From Bryobacterales bacterium (GTDB lineage Bacteria > Acidobacteriota > Terriglobia > Bryobacterales > Bryobacteraceae): a stretch of 11,808 nt of DNA. Within the stretch, counting starts at the first letter, position 1. Each line of letters begins with the position of its first letter. The stretch spans positions 1-11,808 of the forward strand of contig SHUN01000034.1 of NCBI GenBank assembly GCA_009697495.1, written 5' to 3'. Position numbers and translations under genes: made by a program. The notes beneath the pieces were generated by a model. That model worked only from the letters and a program-made list of their open reading frames with translations, was not told where the DNA came from and searched no databases. Positions 1-6,504 of this stretch are shown piece by piece.

Positions 1-60
1 AATGAGATTATATGCTGGGGCGACTCGGGTTGCTTGGGTTATCTCGGGGTGCTTCACCGA

Positions 61-116
61 AGGGACCGGCTCGCTGACGCTCGCGGCTCGGTAACTCTTC
101 CTCGGCGTTAGTCCCT
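61..116. repeat. repeat-like GC-rich intergenic patch with short terminal inverted repeat
   Basis: The patch is bounded by AGGGAC (61-66) and its inverse GTCCCT (111-116). It holds the core CCGGCTCGCTGACGCTCGCG (66-85), in which CGGCTCG recurs directly at 67-73 and 85-90. Read on the minus strand it gives the low-complexity peptide PSRERQRAG. From memory, near-identical GAGCGTCAGCGAGC cores recur between genes in acidobacterial and planctomycete genomes. That recurrence cannot be shown from one window, where only a single copy is seen. It may therefore be a dispersed repeat or merely a biased patch. Confidence 0.3.
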
Positions 117-319
117 GGCCGCGGGCACGAGCGCCACATCGCGTAGAACCCTTTTTCGCTGGCTATCAGCTTGTCGCGAACCGCTTCCTGCAGGGACACC
201 GCGGCGAAGAGCTGGTAGAAAATAATAGCCCTTCTCATTCAGCGCCATGGCAGCGCCATCCCGGCGTTGCCTAATCCGATGTTGTAGGAAAGCCGCACTC
301 GGCCGCTGGATGGATTCAT
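108..319 (-). pseudogene. short unidentified ORF, probably broken by an 11-bp tandem duplication
   Basis: An ATG at 319-317 follows a strong Shine-Dalgarno (AAAAGGAGTT, 333-324) and lies 24 bases beyond the HAD stop codon, so it could be the third gene of that unit. As it stands the frame ends after 26 codons (stop at 241-239, C-terminus GMALPWR). CAGCGCCATGG (240-250) is followed at once by the near copy CAGCGCCATCC (251-261). Removing one copy restores a frame that continues NEKGYYFLPALRRG and ends at 110-108, about 66 codons in total. I do not recognise the product. It may be a real 26-residue peptide, a frameshifted small gene, or non-coding. The remaining bases 1-107 hold no gene I can support. 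Confidence 0.3.
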
Positions 320-343
320 CTCGAACTCCTTTTGATATAGCGT

Positions 344-1036
344 TTAGAAGTGTTCGCTTAACTCACCGAAATTTTCAAGGATTATTAATTTGGCGGGAGC
401 GGCTGGGCGGGCGAGCTCCTCGCGCTCGAGGATCCACGTACGAGGATGGGGGAGGAAAACCGCGTTGAATCCAGCGGCAAGGGCGGGGTTTACATCGCTC
501 TTGGGGGAGTTGCCGATCATCCAGGTTTTCGGAGCATGGAAGCCTTTGGAAGCGCCGAGATGCAGATACGCCGCCACGTCCTTCTCCTTCACGATTTCCG
601 CGTGATGGAAAAAGGGCCCGAGTCCGGAACGGTCAATCTTCATTCGTTGTTCGTCCGGATGGCCTTTGGTGAACAGCGTCAGCTCGTGTTTTGCGCTCAG
701 GTAGCTGAGCGTCTGATCGACGCCGGGGCGAAGGATGATGGGGTGATGGAGGATTCGTTCGGCGAAGGCGACAACGGCGGCCAGGTCCTCATCGCTGATC
801 GGGCGCTGGGCTAATTTCTCGTACGTTTCCGCCAGATTGCGCCCGAAGTTTTTGGAACCATAGCCGTGGAGCTTGGCATTCACGGCTTCGATGGCGTCGA
901 GCACATCGCGAACCTGCGGCGGGGTCATGTGTGAATGATTCAGGAAATCGACGAACTCGTCGAAGGCCTGTTCGAAGAAGATATTGTTCTCCCAAAGCGT
1001 GTCGTCGGCGTCGATGATGAGGTGTTGGCGGGTCAT
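344..1036 (-). CDS. HAD-superfamily hydrolase (probable phosphatase)
   Basis: This 230-residue protein is a haloacid dehalogenase-like hydrolase, which removes phosphate from small molecules through an aspartyl-phosphate. Motif I is DADDTL (Asp9 nucleophile, Asp11 acid/base), motif II is the Thr in LFTKG (Thr123), the motif III lysine lies in VKEKD (149-153), and motif IV is GNSPKSD (175-181), whose final Asp would help hold Mg2+. The insert between motifs I and II is a helical cap of about 100 residues (type C1), like the YjjG/phosphoglycolate phosphatase group; length is normal. The substrate cannot be told. The start has no visible Shine-Dalgarno, but its ATG overlaps the stop of the upstream LON-domain gene (ATGA, 1036-1033), so translation is probably coupled. 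Cytoplasmic, with no signal peptide. Confidence 0.9.
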   Translation of the reverse strand: MTRQHLIIDADDTLWENNIFFEQAFDEFVDFLNHSHMTPPQVRDVLDAIEAVNAKLHGYGSKNFGRNLAETYEKLAQRPISDEDLAAVVAFAERILHHPIILRPGVDQTLSYLSAKHELTLFTKGHPDEQRMKIDRSGLGPFFHHAEIVKEKDVAAYLHLGASKGFHAPKTWMIGNSPKSDVNPALAAGFNAVFLPHPRTWILEREELARPAAPAKLIILENFGELSEHF

Positions 1037-1665
1037 GAGCTGGGGAGGAGGCGGGCATGGCCGTTGCGGGGGGCGAGGGTGCGGAAATGTTCTTTGCGGC
1101 GCTCACGAGCGGCGGTTATCGGGAAGTGTTCGGCGAGGCGCTTCAGCCGGTCGGCTTCGCTACGCGACATGAGGAGTTTTTGGCGGACATGCACATCGTT
1201 GACGGCTTGTGCGAGTTGGAAACTGAGCTGGGCGTCGTTCAGCCGCGGCTCCGGGAGCGACTCGCCGCTCCTCAGGGCGCGCATGGCGTAGTAACCGGCG
1301 ATGGCTTTATGCACGAGCGCGTCGGGCGCGGGCGCGGCGTCGAAATCGTCGTCGAAAAAAGTGACCTTGGCGGATAGGAAGGGACGCTCCTCGATCAACT
1401 CGGTGATTTCGAAACGGCGGTAGCCGGTGGTTTCCATATCCAGGCGGCCGTCGTCGTAGGACTTTGTGACGTTGTCAATCCGGGCGGTGCAGCCAACGGA
1501 GGCGATGCCCTGTTCCAGGGTCAGAACGACGCCGAACTCGCGGGAGCCGCCGAGCAGCTCGTTGATCATGAGCTTATAGCGCTCTTCAAAGATGTGCAGA
1601 GGCAGACCGGCGCGAGGGAAGAGGACCAAGCCCAGGGGGAAAAGCGGCAGTAGCGCGTCCGGCAT
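1033..1665 (-). CDS. LON substrate-binding-domain protein (stand-alone Lon N-terminal domain)
   Basis: This 210-residue protein matches the Lon N-terminal domain (PF02190). Diagnostic features are LPLFPLGLVLFPRAGLPLHI near the N-terminus (6-25), FEERYKLMI (26-34), a GCTARI strand (58-63), and GYRRFEI (81-87). A helical C-terminal half follows, ending in a basic tail. There is no AAA+ module and no Ser-Lys protease, so this is the short stand-alone form. Its role is unknown; in Lon this domain recognises substrates. The frame stays open far upstream, but that part is antisense to the SDR gene. The ATG at 1665 starts exactly where homology starts and has AAGGGA (1681-1676) ten bases upstream. 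A -10-like GATAAT (1677-1672) lies only six bases before the ATG, so a leaderless mRNA is also possible. First gene of a pair with the HAD hydrolase. Confidence 0.9.
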   Translation of the reverse strand: MPDALLPLFPLGLVLFPRAGLPLHIFEERYKLMINELLGGSREFGVVLTLEQGIASVGCTARIDNVTKSYDDGRLDMETTGYRRFEITELIEERPFLSAKVTFFDDDFDAAPAPDALVHKAIAGYYAMRALRSGESLPEPRLNDAQLSFQLAQAVNDVHVRQKLLMSRSEADRLKRLAEHFPITAARERRKEHFRTLAPRNGHARLLPSS

Positions 1666-2449
1666 GTTACTATTATCCCTTCGCTTGCGCATAGAAGGCA
1701 GCAACATATTTCTCACAGGCGCTTCGAGCGGGATCGGCGCGGCGTTGGCCGTGGAGTTGACGCGGCGCGGGGCGCGCGTGGCGGCGGTGTCGCGGCGGGC
1801 TTCGGCGGGGGTGGCTGTTTCAATCCAGGCGGATCTGGCGATTCCCGAAGAGCGGGCGCGCGCGGTGGGGGCGGCATTGGCGGCGTTGGACCGGATTGAT
1901 ATATTGATCAATAACGCGGGCGTGGGCGTGTACGCGCCGTCGTGGAAAACGCCAATGGACGATATGAGGCACATGTTTGAAGTGAACCTGTTTGGAGCGG
2001 TGGATCTGACGCAGAGGCTGGCGCCTTCGATGGTGGCGCGGGGAAGCGGGCTGGTGGTGAACGTGGCATCGATCGCGAGCAAGGTGACGTTGCCGTGGTT
2101 CACGTTGTATTCGGCGTCGAAGGCGGCATTGGAGGCGTTCACGCGGGGGCTGCGGATGGAGTTGGCGTCCACCGGCGTGGGCGCGATGCTGGTTTGCCCT
2201 GGGTATGTGAAGACGAATTTTCAGAACGCGGTTTTGGGCGGGCGTCCGCCGGAGAAACTGGTGAGCGGTAAACGATTCGCGTCGACGGCGGGGGCGGTGG
2301 CGCTGGCGGTGGCGGATGGCATTGAACGGGATGCGCGGACGGTGATGACGCCGGCGCTGGGGTGGGCGCTGGTGGCGGCGGCGCGGCTGGCACCGGGCGT
2401 GGTGGATGGGCGATTACGAGCGATGTTGGAGTCGATTGGCGATGAGTAG
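1664..2449 (+). CDS. short-chain dehydrogenase/reductase (SDR)
   Basis: A 261-residue classical SDR, expected to reduce or oxidise a carbonyl/alcohol using NAD(P)(H). Rossmann motif TGASSGIG is at 18-25, NNAG at 83-86, active-site Asn108 in EVNLFG, Ser136 in NVAS, and YSASK with Tyr149 and Lys153. An Arg pair after the second strand (SRR, 43-45) favours NADP(H). The C-terminus (about 229-256) is hydrophobic/amphipathic and may touch the membrane. The substrate is unknown. The start is uncertain: ATG 1664 has no Shine-Dalgarno, and TTG 1685 lies about nine bases after a TATTAT -10-like box (1671-1676), which would suit a leaderless start. It leads a three-gene unit and overlaps the shikimate kinase start by eight bases (ATGAGTAG), so the genes are probably co-transcribed. 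Confidence 0.88.
   Translation: MLLLSLRLRIEGSNIFLTGASSGIGAALAVELTRRGARVAAVSRRASAGVAVSIQADLAIPEERARAVGAALAALDRIDILINNAGVGVYAPSWKTPMDDMRHMFEVNLFGAVDLTQRLAPSMVARGSGLVVNVASIASKVTLPWFTLYSASKAALEAFTRGLRMELASTGVGAMLVCPGYVKTNFQNAVLGGRPPEKLVSGKRFASTAGAVALAVADGIERDARTVMTPALGWALVAAARLAPGVVDGRLRAMLESIGDE
1671..1677. promoter_or_regulatory. overlapping divergent -10-like boxes
   Basis: TATTAT (1671-1676, plus) could serve the SDR gene, and GATAAT (1677-1672, minus) the LON-domain gene. Both genes could then start transcription at or very close to their start codons. No good -35 hexamer is visible on either strand, so this rests on the AT-rich hexamer and its position alone. Confidence 0.3.
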
Positions 2450-2939
2450 GGCCATCTATTTGGTCGGCTTCATGGGAAGCGGCAAATCCACGATTGGGAG
2501 GCGGCTGGCGGCGGCGCTCGGCTGGCCGTTTGCGGATTTGGATGAGGATATCGAGGCCGCGGCCGGGCGGCGGATCGCGGATATTTTTTCGACGGATGGC
2601 GAGGCCGCTTTTCGCGAAGCCGAACACGCGGCCCTGGCGGCGCGAGTGCGGAGCGGGGACGCGATTGTGCTGGCCCTGGGCGGGGGTGCTTTTGCATTTC
2701 CGCGAAACCGGGAACTGCTCGCCGGAGCGGGAACCAGCGTCTGGTTGGATTGTCCCTTTGCAGTGGCGCTGCGGCGTGTGGAGGGGTTCGCGCACCGGCC
2801 GTTAGCGCAGGATCCGGCGCAGTTTCGCGCGTTGTTTGAAAAGCGGATCGCCTATTATTCGATGGCGGATGTTCGGATTCCGGCGGGTTCCGATGATTTA
2901 GACGAGATCGTACGGTCGATTGTGGAGGCGGTGAAATGA
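2442..2939 (+). CDS. aroK: shikimate kinase
   Basis: Cytoplasmic kinase that phosphorylates shikimate to shikimate 3-phosphate with ATP, the fifth step of the chorismate (aromatic amino acid) pathway. At 165 residues it is the normal length for AroK. The P-loop GFMGSGKST is at 9-17. The shikimate pocket is complete: Asp32 and Asp34 in ADLDEDIE, Arg58 in AFREAE, and GGGA at 80-83. The lid arginine is Arg119 (HRP), and Arg135 lies in EKRIAYY. The start is set by homology and by GGAG (2428-2431) ten bases before the ATG; an ATG 12 codons upstream adds only residues overlapping the SDR. It overlaps the SDR end by eight bases and the glycerate kinase start by four (ATGA, 2936-2939), so all three are likely one transcript. 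No oddities. Confidence 0.96.
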   Translation: MSRAIYLVGFMGSGKSTIGRRLAAALGWPFADLDEDIEAAAGRRIADIFSTDGEAAFREAEHAALAARVRSGDAIVLALGGGAFAFPRNRELLAGAGTSVWLDCPFAVALRRVEGFAHRPLAQDPAQFRALFEKRIAYYSMADVRIPAGSDDLDEIVRSIVEAVK

Positions 2940-4222
2940 ACTTACGAAAAGACGCGTTGGCAATTTGCAAGGCGGCGCTGCGGGCGGCGGACCCGGAAGA
3001 GGCACTGCTGCGGCATGTGCGGTGCGTGGACGGCGTGTTGTTGGCCGGCGGCGGAAAGTACAGACTGGACAAGATTCGGAACGTGTACGTTGTGGGCGCG
3101 GGGAAGGCCTGCGCGCCGATGGCGAAGGCGGTGGAGAAACTGCTGGGCAAGCGGATCACGGCGAGTTGCGTGATTGTGAAGGACGGCCATACGCTGCCGT
3201 TGCGGAGGGTGGTGTTGAGGGAATCGGCCCATCCGGTGCCCGACCAACGGGGCGTGGACGCGGCGTTGGAAATTGCGTCGCTGGTGGCCGGGGCGGAGGC
3301 CGAAGATCTGGTGATCTGCCTGATCAGCGGCGGGGCGTCGGCGCTGATGCCGCTACCAGTGGCGGGGTTCACGCTGGAGGAAAAACAGGGGCTGACGCGG
3401 CAGATGTTGGCCGCGGGCGCGAACATTCATGAGATGAACTGCGTTCGAAAGCATTTGTCGGGGATCAAGGGCGGGCAATTGGCGCGGGCGGCGGCGCCCG
3501 CGCAGGTGTTGACGCTGATCTTAAGCGACGTGATTGGGGACGATTTGTCGACCATCGGGAGCGGTCCGACGGCACCCGATCCGACGGCGTGGGCCGATGT
3601 GGATGAGATACTGGCGCGGTTCAAATTGGCTTTGCCCCGTCCGGTGCCTCGGGTGGAAACGCCGAAGCCTGGGGATGCCGTGTTTGCGCGGGTGAGAAAT
3701 GTGATTATCGGCAGCAACGCGCTTTCGGTGGACGCGGCGGCGTTGAAGGCGAAGGCGCTGGGTTATCGGCCGCTGGTCTTGTCGACGACGATCGAGGGCG
3801 AGACGCGCGACGTGGCCCGGATGCATGTGCAGATCGCGAAAGAGGCGCTGCGGGCGAGGCGGCCGGTTGCTCCCCCGGCCTGCATTTTGTCGGGCGGAGA
3901 GACGACCGTGACGATACGCGGCGATGGGATGGGCGGGCGGAACCAGGAGTTCGCCCTGGTGGCGGGAATGGAACTGGAAGGGACGCCGGGAATTGTTGCG
4001 CTGTCAGCCGGTACGGATGGCACGGACGGGCCTACGGACGCGGCGGGCGGGTTGGCCGATGCGGGGACAGTGGCGCGGGCCGCGGCCAAGGGGCGCTTCG
4101 CGCGGGCGGACCTTGCAAACAACGACAGCTACCGATTCCTGGAGGCCGCCGGGGACTTATTGAAGACGGGGCCGACGCGGACGAATGTGATGGACATCCG
4201 GATTTTGCTTATAGCGAAATGA
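2936..4222 (+). CDS. glycerate 2-kinase, type 2 (GckA/TtuD, MOFRL family)
   Basis: Cytoplasmic enzyme expected to convert D-glycerate to 2-phosphoglycerate with ATP, feeding glyoxylate/hydroxypyruvate- or tartrate-derived carbon into lower glycolysis. At 428 residues it is a full-length two-domain protein. The N-terminal GckA (DUF4147) domain has VVGAGKACAPMAKAV (52-66), LISGGASALMP (129-139) and MNCVRKHLSGIKGGQLA (167-183), followed by LSDVIGDDLSTIGSGPT (196-212). The C-terminal MOFRL domain has LSGGETTVT (318-326), GMGGRNQEFAL (331-341), SAGTDGTDGPTDAAGG (357-372) and the terminal TGPTRTNVMDI. Start ATG 2936 is preceded by GGAGG (2924-2928) at ideal spacing and overlaps the aroK stop, so translation is coupled. 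It ends in a hairpin shared with the converging DUF4097 gene. The substrate assignment follows the family; related members act on other hydroxy acids less often. Confidence 0.94.
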   Translation: MNLRKDALAICKAALRAADPEEALLRHVRCVDGVLLAGGGKYRLDKIRNVYVVGAGKACAPMAKAVEKLLGKRITASCVIVKDGHTLPLRRVVLRESAHPVPDQRGVDAALEIASLVAGAEAEDLVICLISGGASALMPLPVAGFTLEEKQGLTRQMLAAGANIHEMNCVRKHLSGIKGGQLARAAAPAQVLTLILSDVIGDDLSTIGSGPTAPDPTAWADVDEILARFKLALPRPVPRVETPKPGDAVFARVRNVIIGSNALSVDAAALKAKALGYRPLVLSTTIEGETRDVARMHVQIAKEALRARRPVAPPACILSGGETTVTIRGDGMGGRNQEFALVAGMELEGTPGIVALSAGTDGTDGPTDAAGGLADAGTVARAAAKGRFARADLANNDSYRFLEAAGDLLKTGPTRTNVMDIRILLIAK

Positions 4223-4253
4223 GGGGACAGGGGTTACTGTTCCCTATTGTTTT
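4222..4253. terminator. hairpin at a convergent gene junction, probable bidirectional terminator / REP-like unit
   Basis: AGGGGACAG (4222-4230), loop GGGTTA (4231-4236), CTGTTCCCT (4237-4245): a nine-pair stem with one G-T wobble, followed on the plus strand by ATTGTTTT. It includes the final base of the glycerate kinase stop and reaches the stop of the DUF4097 gene. The sequence and place suit transcription termination from the plus side; the T-run on the minus side is poor. The GGGGACAG core also resembles REP units linked to RAYT transposases, from memory. Confidence 0.55.
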
Positions 4254-5620
4254 GGCGCGGGCGCGTCCTCGTTGATCGATTTGCGGATTTCGATGTCCCC
4301 GCGGTCAACTTCGATTTTCACCTCGGGACCGCCATTGGAACCGCTGAGCGTCGCCGCGCGGCCATCCTCTTTCACTTTGAACGGGTCGCCGAAGTCGTTC
4401 TCGATATGCCCTTTCTTTACCTCGGCTTTCAAGTCGAGTTTGGCGCCGGTGGGGAGAATTAACTTCGCCTTGCCGAAGCGCGTGCGGGCATTGATTTTCG
4501 ACAGCGGCAGGCGGGTGGGACGGATCTGAATGTCTCCGCGTTCCAGATCGACTTCCAGAGTGCCTGTGAAGTCGGCGAGCTCAACGTCTTTGGACTTGCT
4601 GGTGATCTGAATGGGACCGATAAGGCGGCGTCCGGTTAAGCGGCCGTGGACAAGTTCGATTTCGCCTTCGATGCGTTCGACACGCAGACTCGAGTTCTGG
4701 CTTTCGAACCGGAAGGGTTTGGCTAGATTGCGGAACTTCATTTCGCCGGAATATTGGCCGCTGACGGTGGCAACTCCGGCGATGTTTTCGAGTTCGACGT
4801 CCTGGCCGCGGCCTTTTATATCCACGTTTCCTTTCGCGTTGACGATGCGAACCATGTCACTGCGCCGAAGGTCAATACGGACGTCGCCGCCAATGTTGTT
4901 CAGGCGGACACCGGAATTGTCACTGTTGATTTCAATGGCGCCGGCGATGTTCTCGACGTCGTAATCGCCGTACTTGCCGCGGCCTTCGATGGTGGCGCCT
5001 TTGGGCACAGTGATTTCGAGGTCGGCGTGGGCCTGGCGGGAGTTGGAGGCGCGCTCCAGATTGGTGCGAATGAGGATCTGGTCACCGGACCGGACGATTT
5101 CAAAGGCGGTGGATTTATCCTCTTTGTTGGCGTCGTCGCGGGTGAGGGAGCGGATGGTTTTGGTGCCTGTGACGCGTACCTCTTCGGACTCAACGCCGAT
5201 GATGCGGGTGCCGCCGCGAGCGTTCTCGATGACGATGCGCGGGGCCTTGCCGACGGCGGTTTGGGTGCCGGAGATCGCGAAGTCAAAGCGTTCGCCAAGG
5301 ATGTCCCAGTGGGGAAGATTATTGCCAAGGGCGCTAATGAGATTGTGGTTGCGGGCGGCGTACATGCCGCTGCCGAATAAACAAATGAAAATGACGAGTG
5401 CCCACTCGCCGCCGTTTATGCCGCCCCTGGGAGTGAGTTGGCCGTTGCGGTGCAAGTTGAGAATTTCGACGACGCGGAGAGTGCCCCAGCCGATCAGCAG
5501 CCATGGCCAGTAGTCGCTCAGAACGTCCAGGACGCGGAAATCGGGGACGAAGTTGCGCATTAGGAACAGGGCGCCGATCACGATAAGGATCAGGGGGCCA
5601 ACGACGGATGAGCGTCTCAT
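4244..5620 (-). CDS. membrane-anchored DUF4097-type putative adhesin with LiaI/LiaF-like N-terminus
   Basis: A 458-residue protein, last gene of the sigma-factor unit. Three hydrophobic segments come first: about 8-25 (GPLILIVIGALFLMRN), 37-52 (YWPWLLIGWGTLRVVE), and 72-89. From about 125 to the end lies a repetitive beta-strand-rich domain of the DUF4097/DUF4098 putative adhesin kind, probably a beta-helix, with recurring patterns such as GDVRIDLRRSD, GNVDIKG and RGDIQIRP. The RR at the N-terminus and the basic loop after segment 2 suggest N-in, so the large domain would lie outside the cytoplasmic membrane. The family is common beside LiaF-like and PspC-like envelope-stress genes; its molecular job is not settled. 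Start ATG 5620 has AAGGAGG (5633-5627) at six bases and overlaps the preceding gene's stop (ATGA). The frame stays open farther upstream, but that part overlaps the neighbouring gene. Confidence 0.88.
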   Translation of the reverse strand: MRRSSVVGPLILIVIGALFLMRNFVPDFRVLDVLSDYWPWLLIGWGTLRVVEILNLHRNGQLTPRGGINGGEWALVIFICLFGSGMYAARNHNLISALGNNLPHWDILGERFDFAISGTQTAVGKAPRIVIENARGGTRIIGVESEEVRVTGTKTIRSLTRDDANKEDKSTAFEIVRSGDQILIRTNLERASNSRQAHADLEITVPKGATIEGRGKYGDYDVENIAGAIEINSDNSGVRLNNIGGDVRIDLRRSDMVRIVNAKGNVDIKGRGQDVELENIAGVATVSGQYSGEMKFRNLAKPFRFESQNSSLRVERIEGEIELVHGRLTGRRLIGPIQITSKSKDVELADFTGTLEVDLERGDIQIRPTRLPLSKINARTRFGKAKLILPTGAKLDLKAEVKKGHIENDFGDPFKVKEDGRAATLSGSNGGPEVKIEVDRGDIEIRKSINEDAPAPKQ

Positions 5621-5823
5621 TGCGCGCCTCCTTGGGAAAATGGCGGGGGTGGGGGCTGTAAGGCGCGCTCGGCCAGGCGAATCGCGCCGAGGAAAATGAT
5701 GATAATCGGCCACGTCTTGGTGAAGCTGATCGCTCCGTTGTGGTCAATGGCGAAGAGGACGCCGATGAGAATGAGCGTTAGCGGGCCGCGCAAGGCGCGA
5801 AGAAGTAGCGCGTTACTGTTCAC
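5617..5823 (-). CDS. small two-helix membrane protein, LiaI/LiaF-like transmembrane module
   Basis: A 68-residue protein made almost only of two hydrophobic helices: GPLTLILIGVLFAI (13-26) and WPIIIIFLGAIRLAERAL (39-55), followed by a proline-rich tail (PPPPPFS). The GP...G.LF...WP...G..R pattern is the same as in both flanking genes, so it is a stand-alone copy of the LiaI/LiaF-type (DUF5668-like) membrane module. It may help assemble or regulate its neighbours in the membrane, but no function is established. The start is GTG 5823, chosen because GGAGGT (5834-5829) lies five bases upstream and homology begins at once; the frame's earlier ATG lies deep inside the upstream gene. It overlaps the upstream gene by 11 bases and the downstream gene by four. 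Confidence 0.8.
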   Translation of the reverse strand: MNSNALLLRALRGPLTLILIGVLFAIDHNGAISFTKTWPIIIIFLGAIRLAERALQPPPPPFSQGGAQ

Positions 5824-6493
5824 GAGGCACCTCCGGGGAGCTGGAGGCAGAAGACGAGCGCGTACGTTCCAGCAGCAGGTAGATGCCGAGACCGATGAGG
5901 GCGACGGGCCAAAACTTGAAAATCTGAGAGAAACGCAGCAGGCCGAGATTGTTGAGCAGGAAGATGACGCCAAGGCCAATCATGACGGCGGGACCCACCG
6001 GAGGGCCTTCCGCGCGGACTGGAATCACACTGGAGAACTCTTCGACGGGGCGGCCCTCGGCACGGTTCCTGGCAGTGTGGTAGGCCTCAAACGCCATGTA
6101 AAAGATCCAGGCTGGACAGAGCATGCCGAAGAGGGGTTGCATATCGCCAACCGAGTCGGCATTGGCGATGCTGATCAACGCGCCGAAGATGACGACGTGG
6201 ATGAGGCCTTTGGCGTATTGCGCGTTATAGATCGCTCCGACGCCAGGGATAAGGCCCAGAATGAACGCGAGTCCGGGCGACGGCGCTCCAGGAGCGTTTG
6301 GATTCGGCAAGGGCGGGGGTGCGCTGGGGGAGGCCGTCCATGGGGAATTCGGTGGCGGGGAATACGGCGGCTCGGGCGCCGGCACATGTTCACCGCAGTA
6401 GATGGTGCCGAGCGCGGCGTGTTGTTCTTCGGGGGCCAATGCCTTCCCGCAAATGCGGCAGAATGCCGTCTGGATGTTCCCAGTTTGTTCCAT
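5813..6493 (-). CDS. B-box-type zinc-finger protein with membrane helices and LiaI/LiaF-like C-terminus
   Basis: A 226-residue protein in three parts. Residues 12-36 form a short zinc knuckle: CRIC (Cys12, Cys15) and CGEH (Cys33, His36). Next is a proline-rich linker (38-73). The membrane part follows: helices near 74-90 and 96-111 (GLIHVVIFGALISIAN), one near 119-137, and a C-terminal LiaI/LiaF-like module, GPAVMIGLGVIFLLNNLGLL (167-186) and FWPVALIGLGIYLLLER (194-210). Such B-box zinc-finger/DUF5668 proteins occur in acidobacteria and deltaproteobacteria, without known function. The zinc finger is probably cytosolic. The start ATG 6493 has GGGGAG (about 6505-6500) six bases upstream, in the gap after the anti-sigma stop. 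An earlier in-frame start would lie inside the anti-sigma gene and is rejected. Confidence 0.82.
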   Translation of the reverse strand: MEQTGNIQTAFCRICGKALAPEEQHAALGTIYCGEHVPAPEPPYSPPPNSPWTASPSAPPPLPNPNAPGAPSPGLAFILGLIPGVGAIYNAQYAKGLIHVVIFGALISIANADSVGDMQPLFGMLCPAWIFYMAFEAYHTARNRAEGRPVEEFSSVIPVRAEGPPVGPAVMIGLGVIFLLNNLGLLRFSQIFKFWPVALIGLGIYLLLERTRSSSASSSPEVPREQ

Positions 6494-6504
6494 GATGAAC
6501 TCCC

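Noticed and set aside
1666..2172. Upstream extension of the LON-domain reading frame on the minus strand
   Set aside because: It is antisense to the SDR gene, has no family similarity, and homology to the LON domain begins exactly at 1665.
2470..3426. Long minus-strand ORF (318 codons) across aroK and the glycerate kinase gene
   Set aside because: Pro/Arg/Ser-rich translation typical of the antisense of a GC-rich gene; both plus-strand genes are certain.
4754..5380. Gly/Ala/Val/Asp-rich plus-strand ORF (208 codons)
   Set aside because: It is the antisense shadow of the DUF4097 gene and has no start signal.
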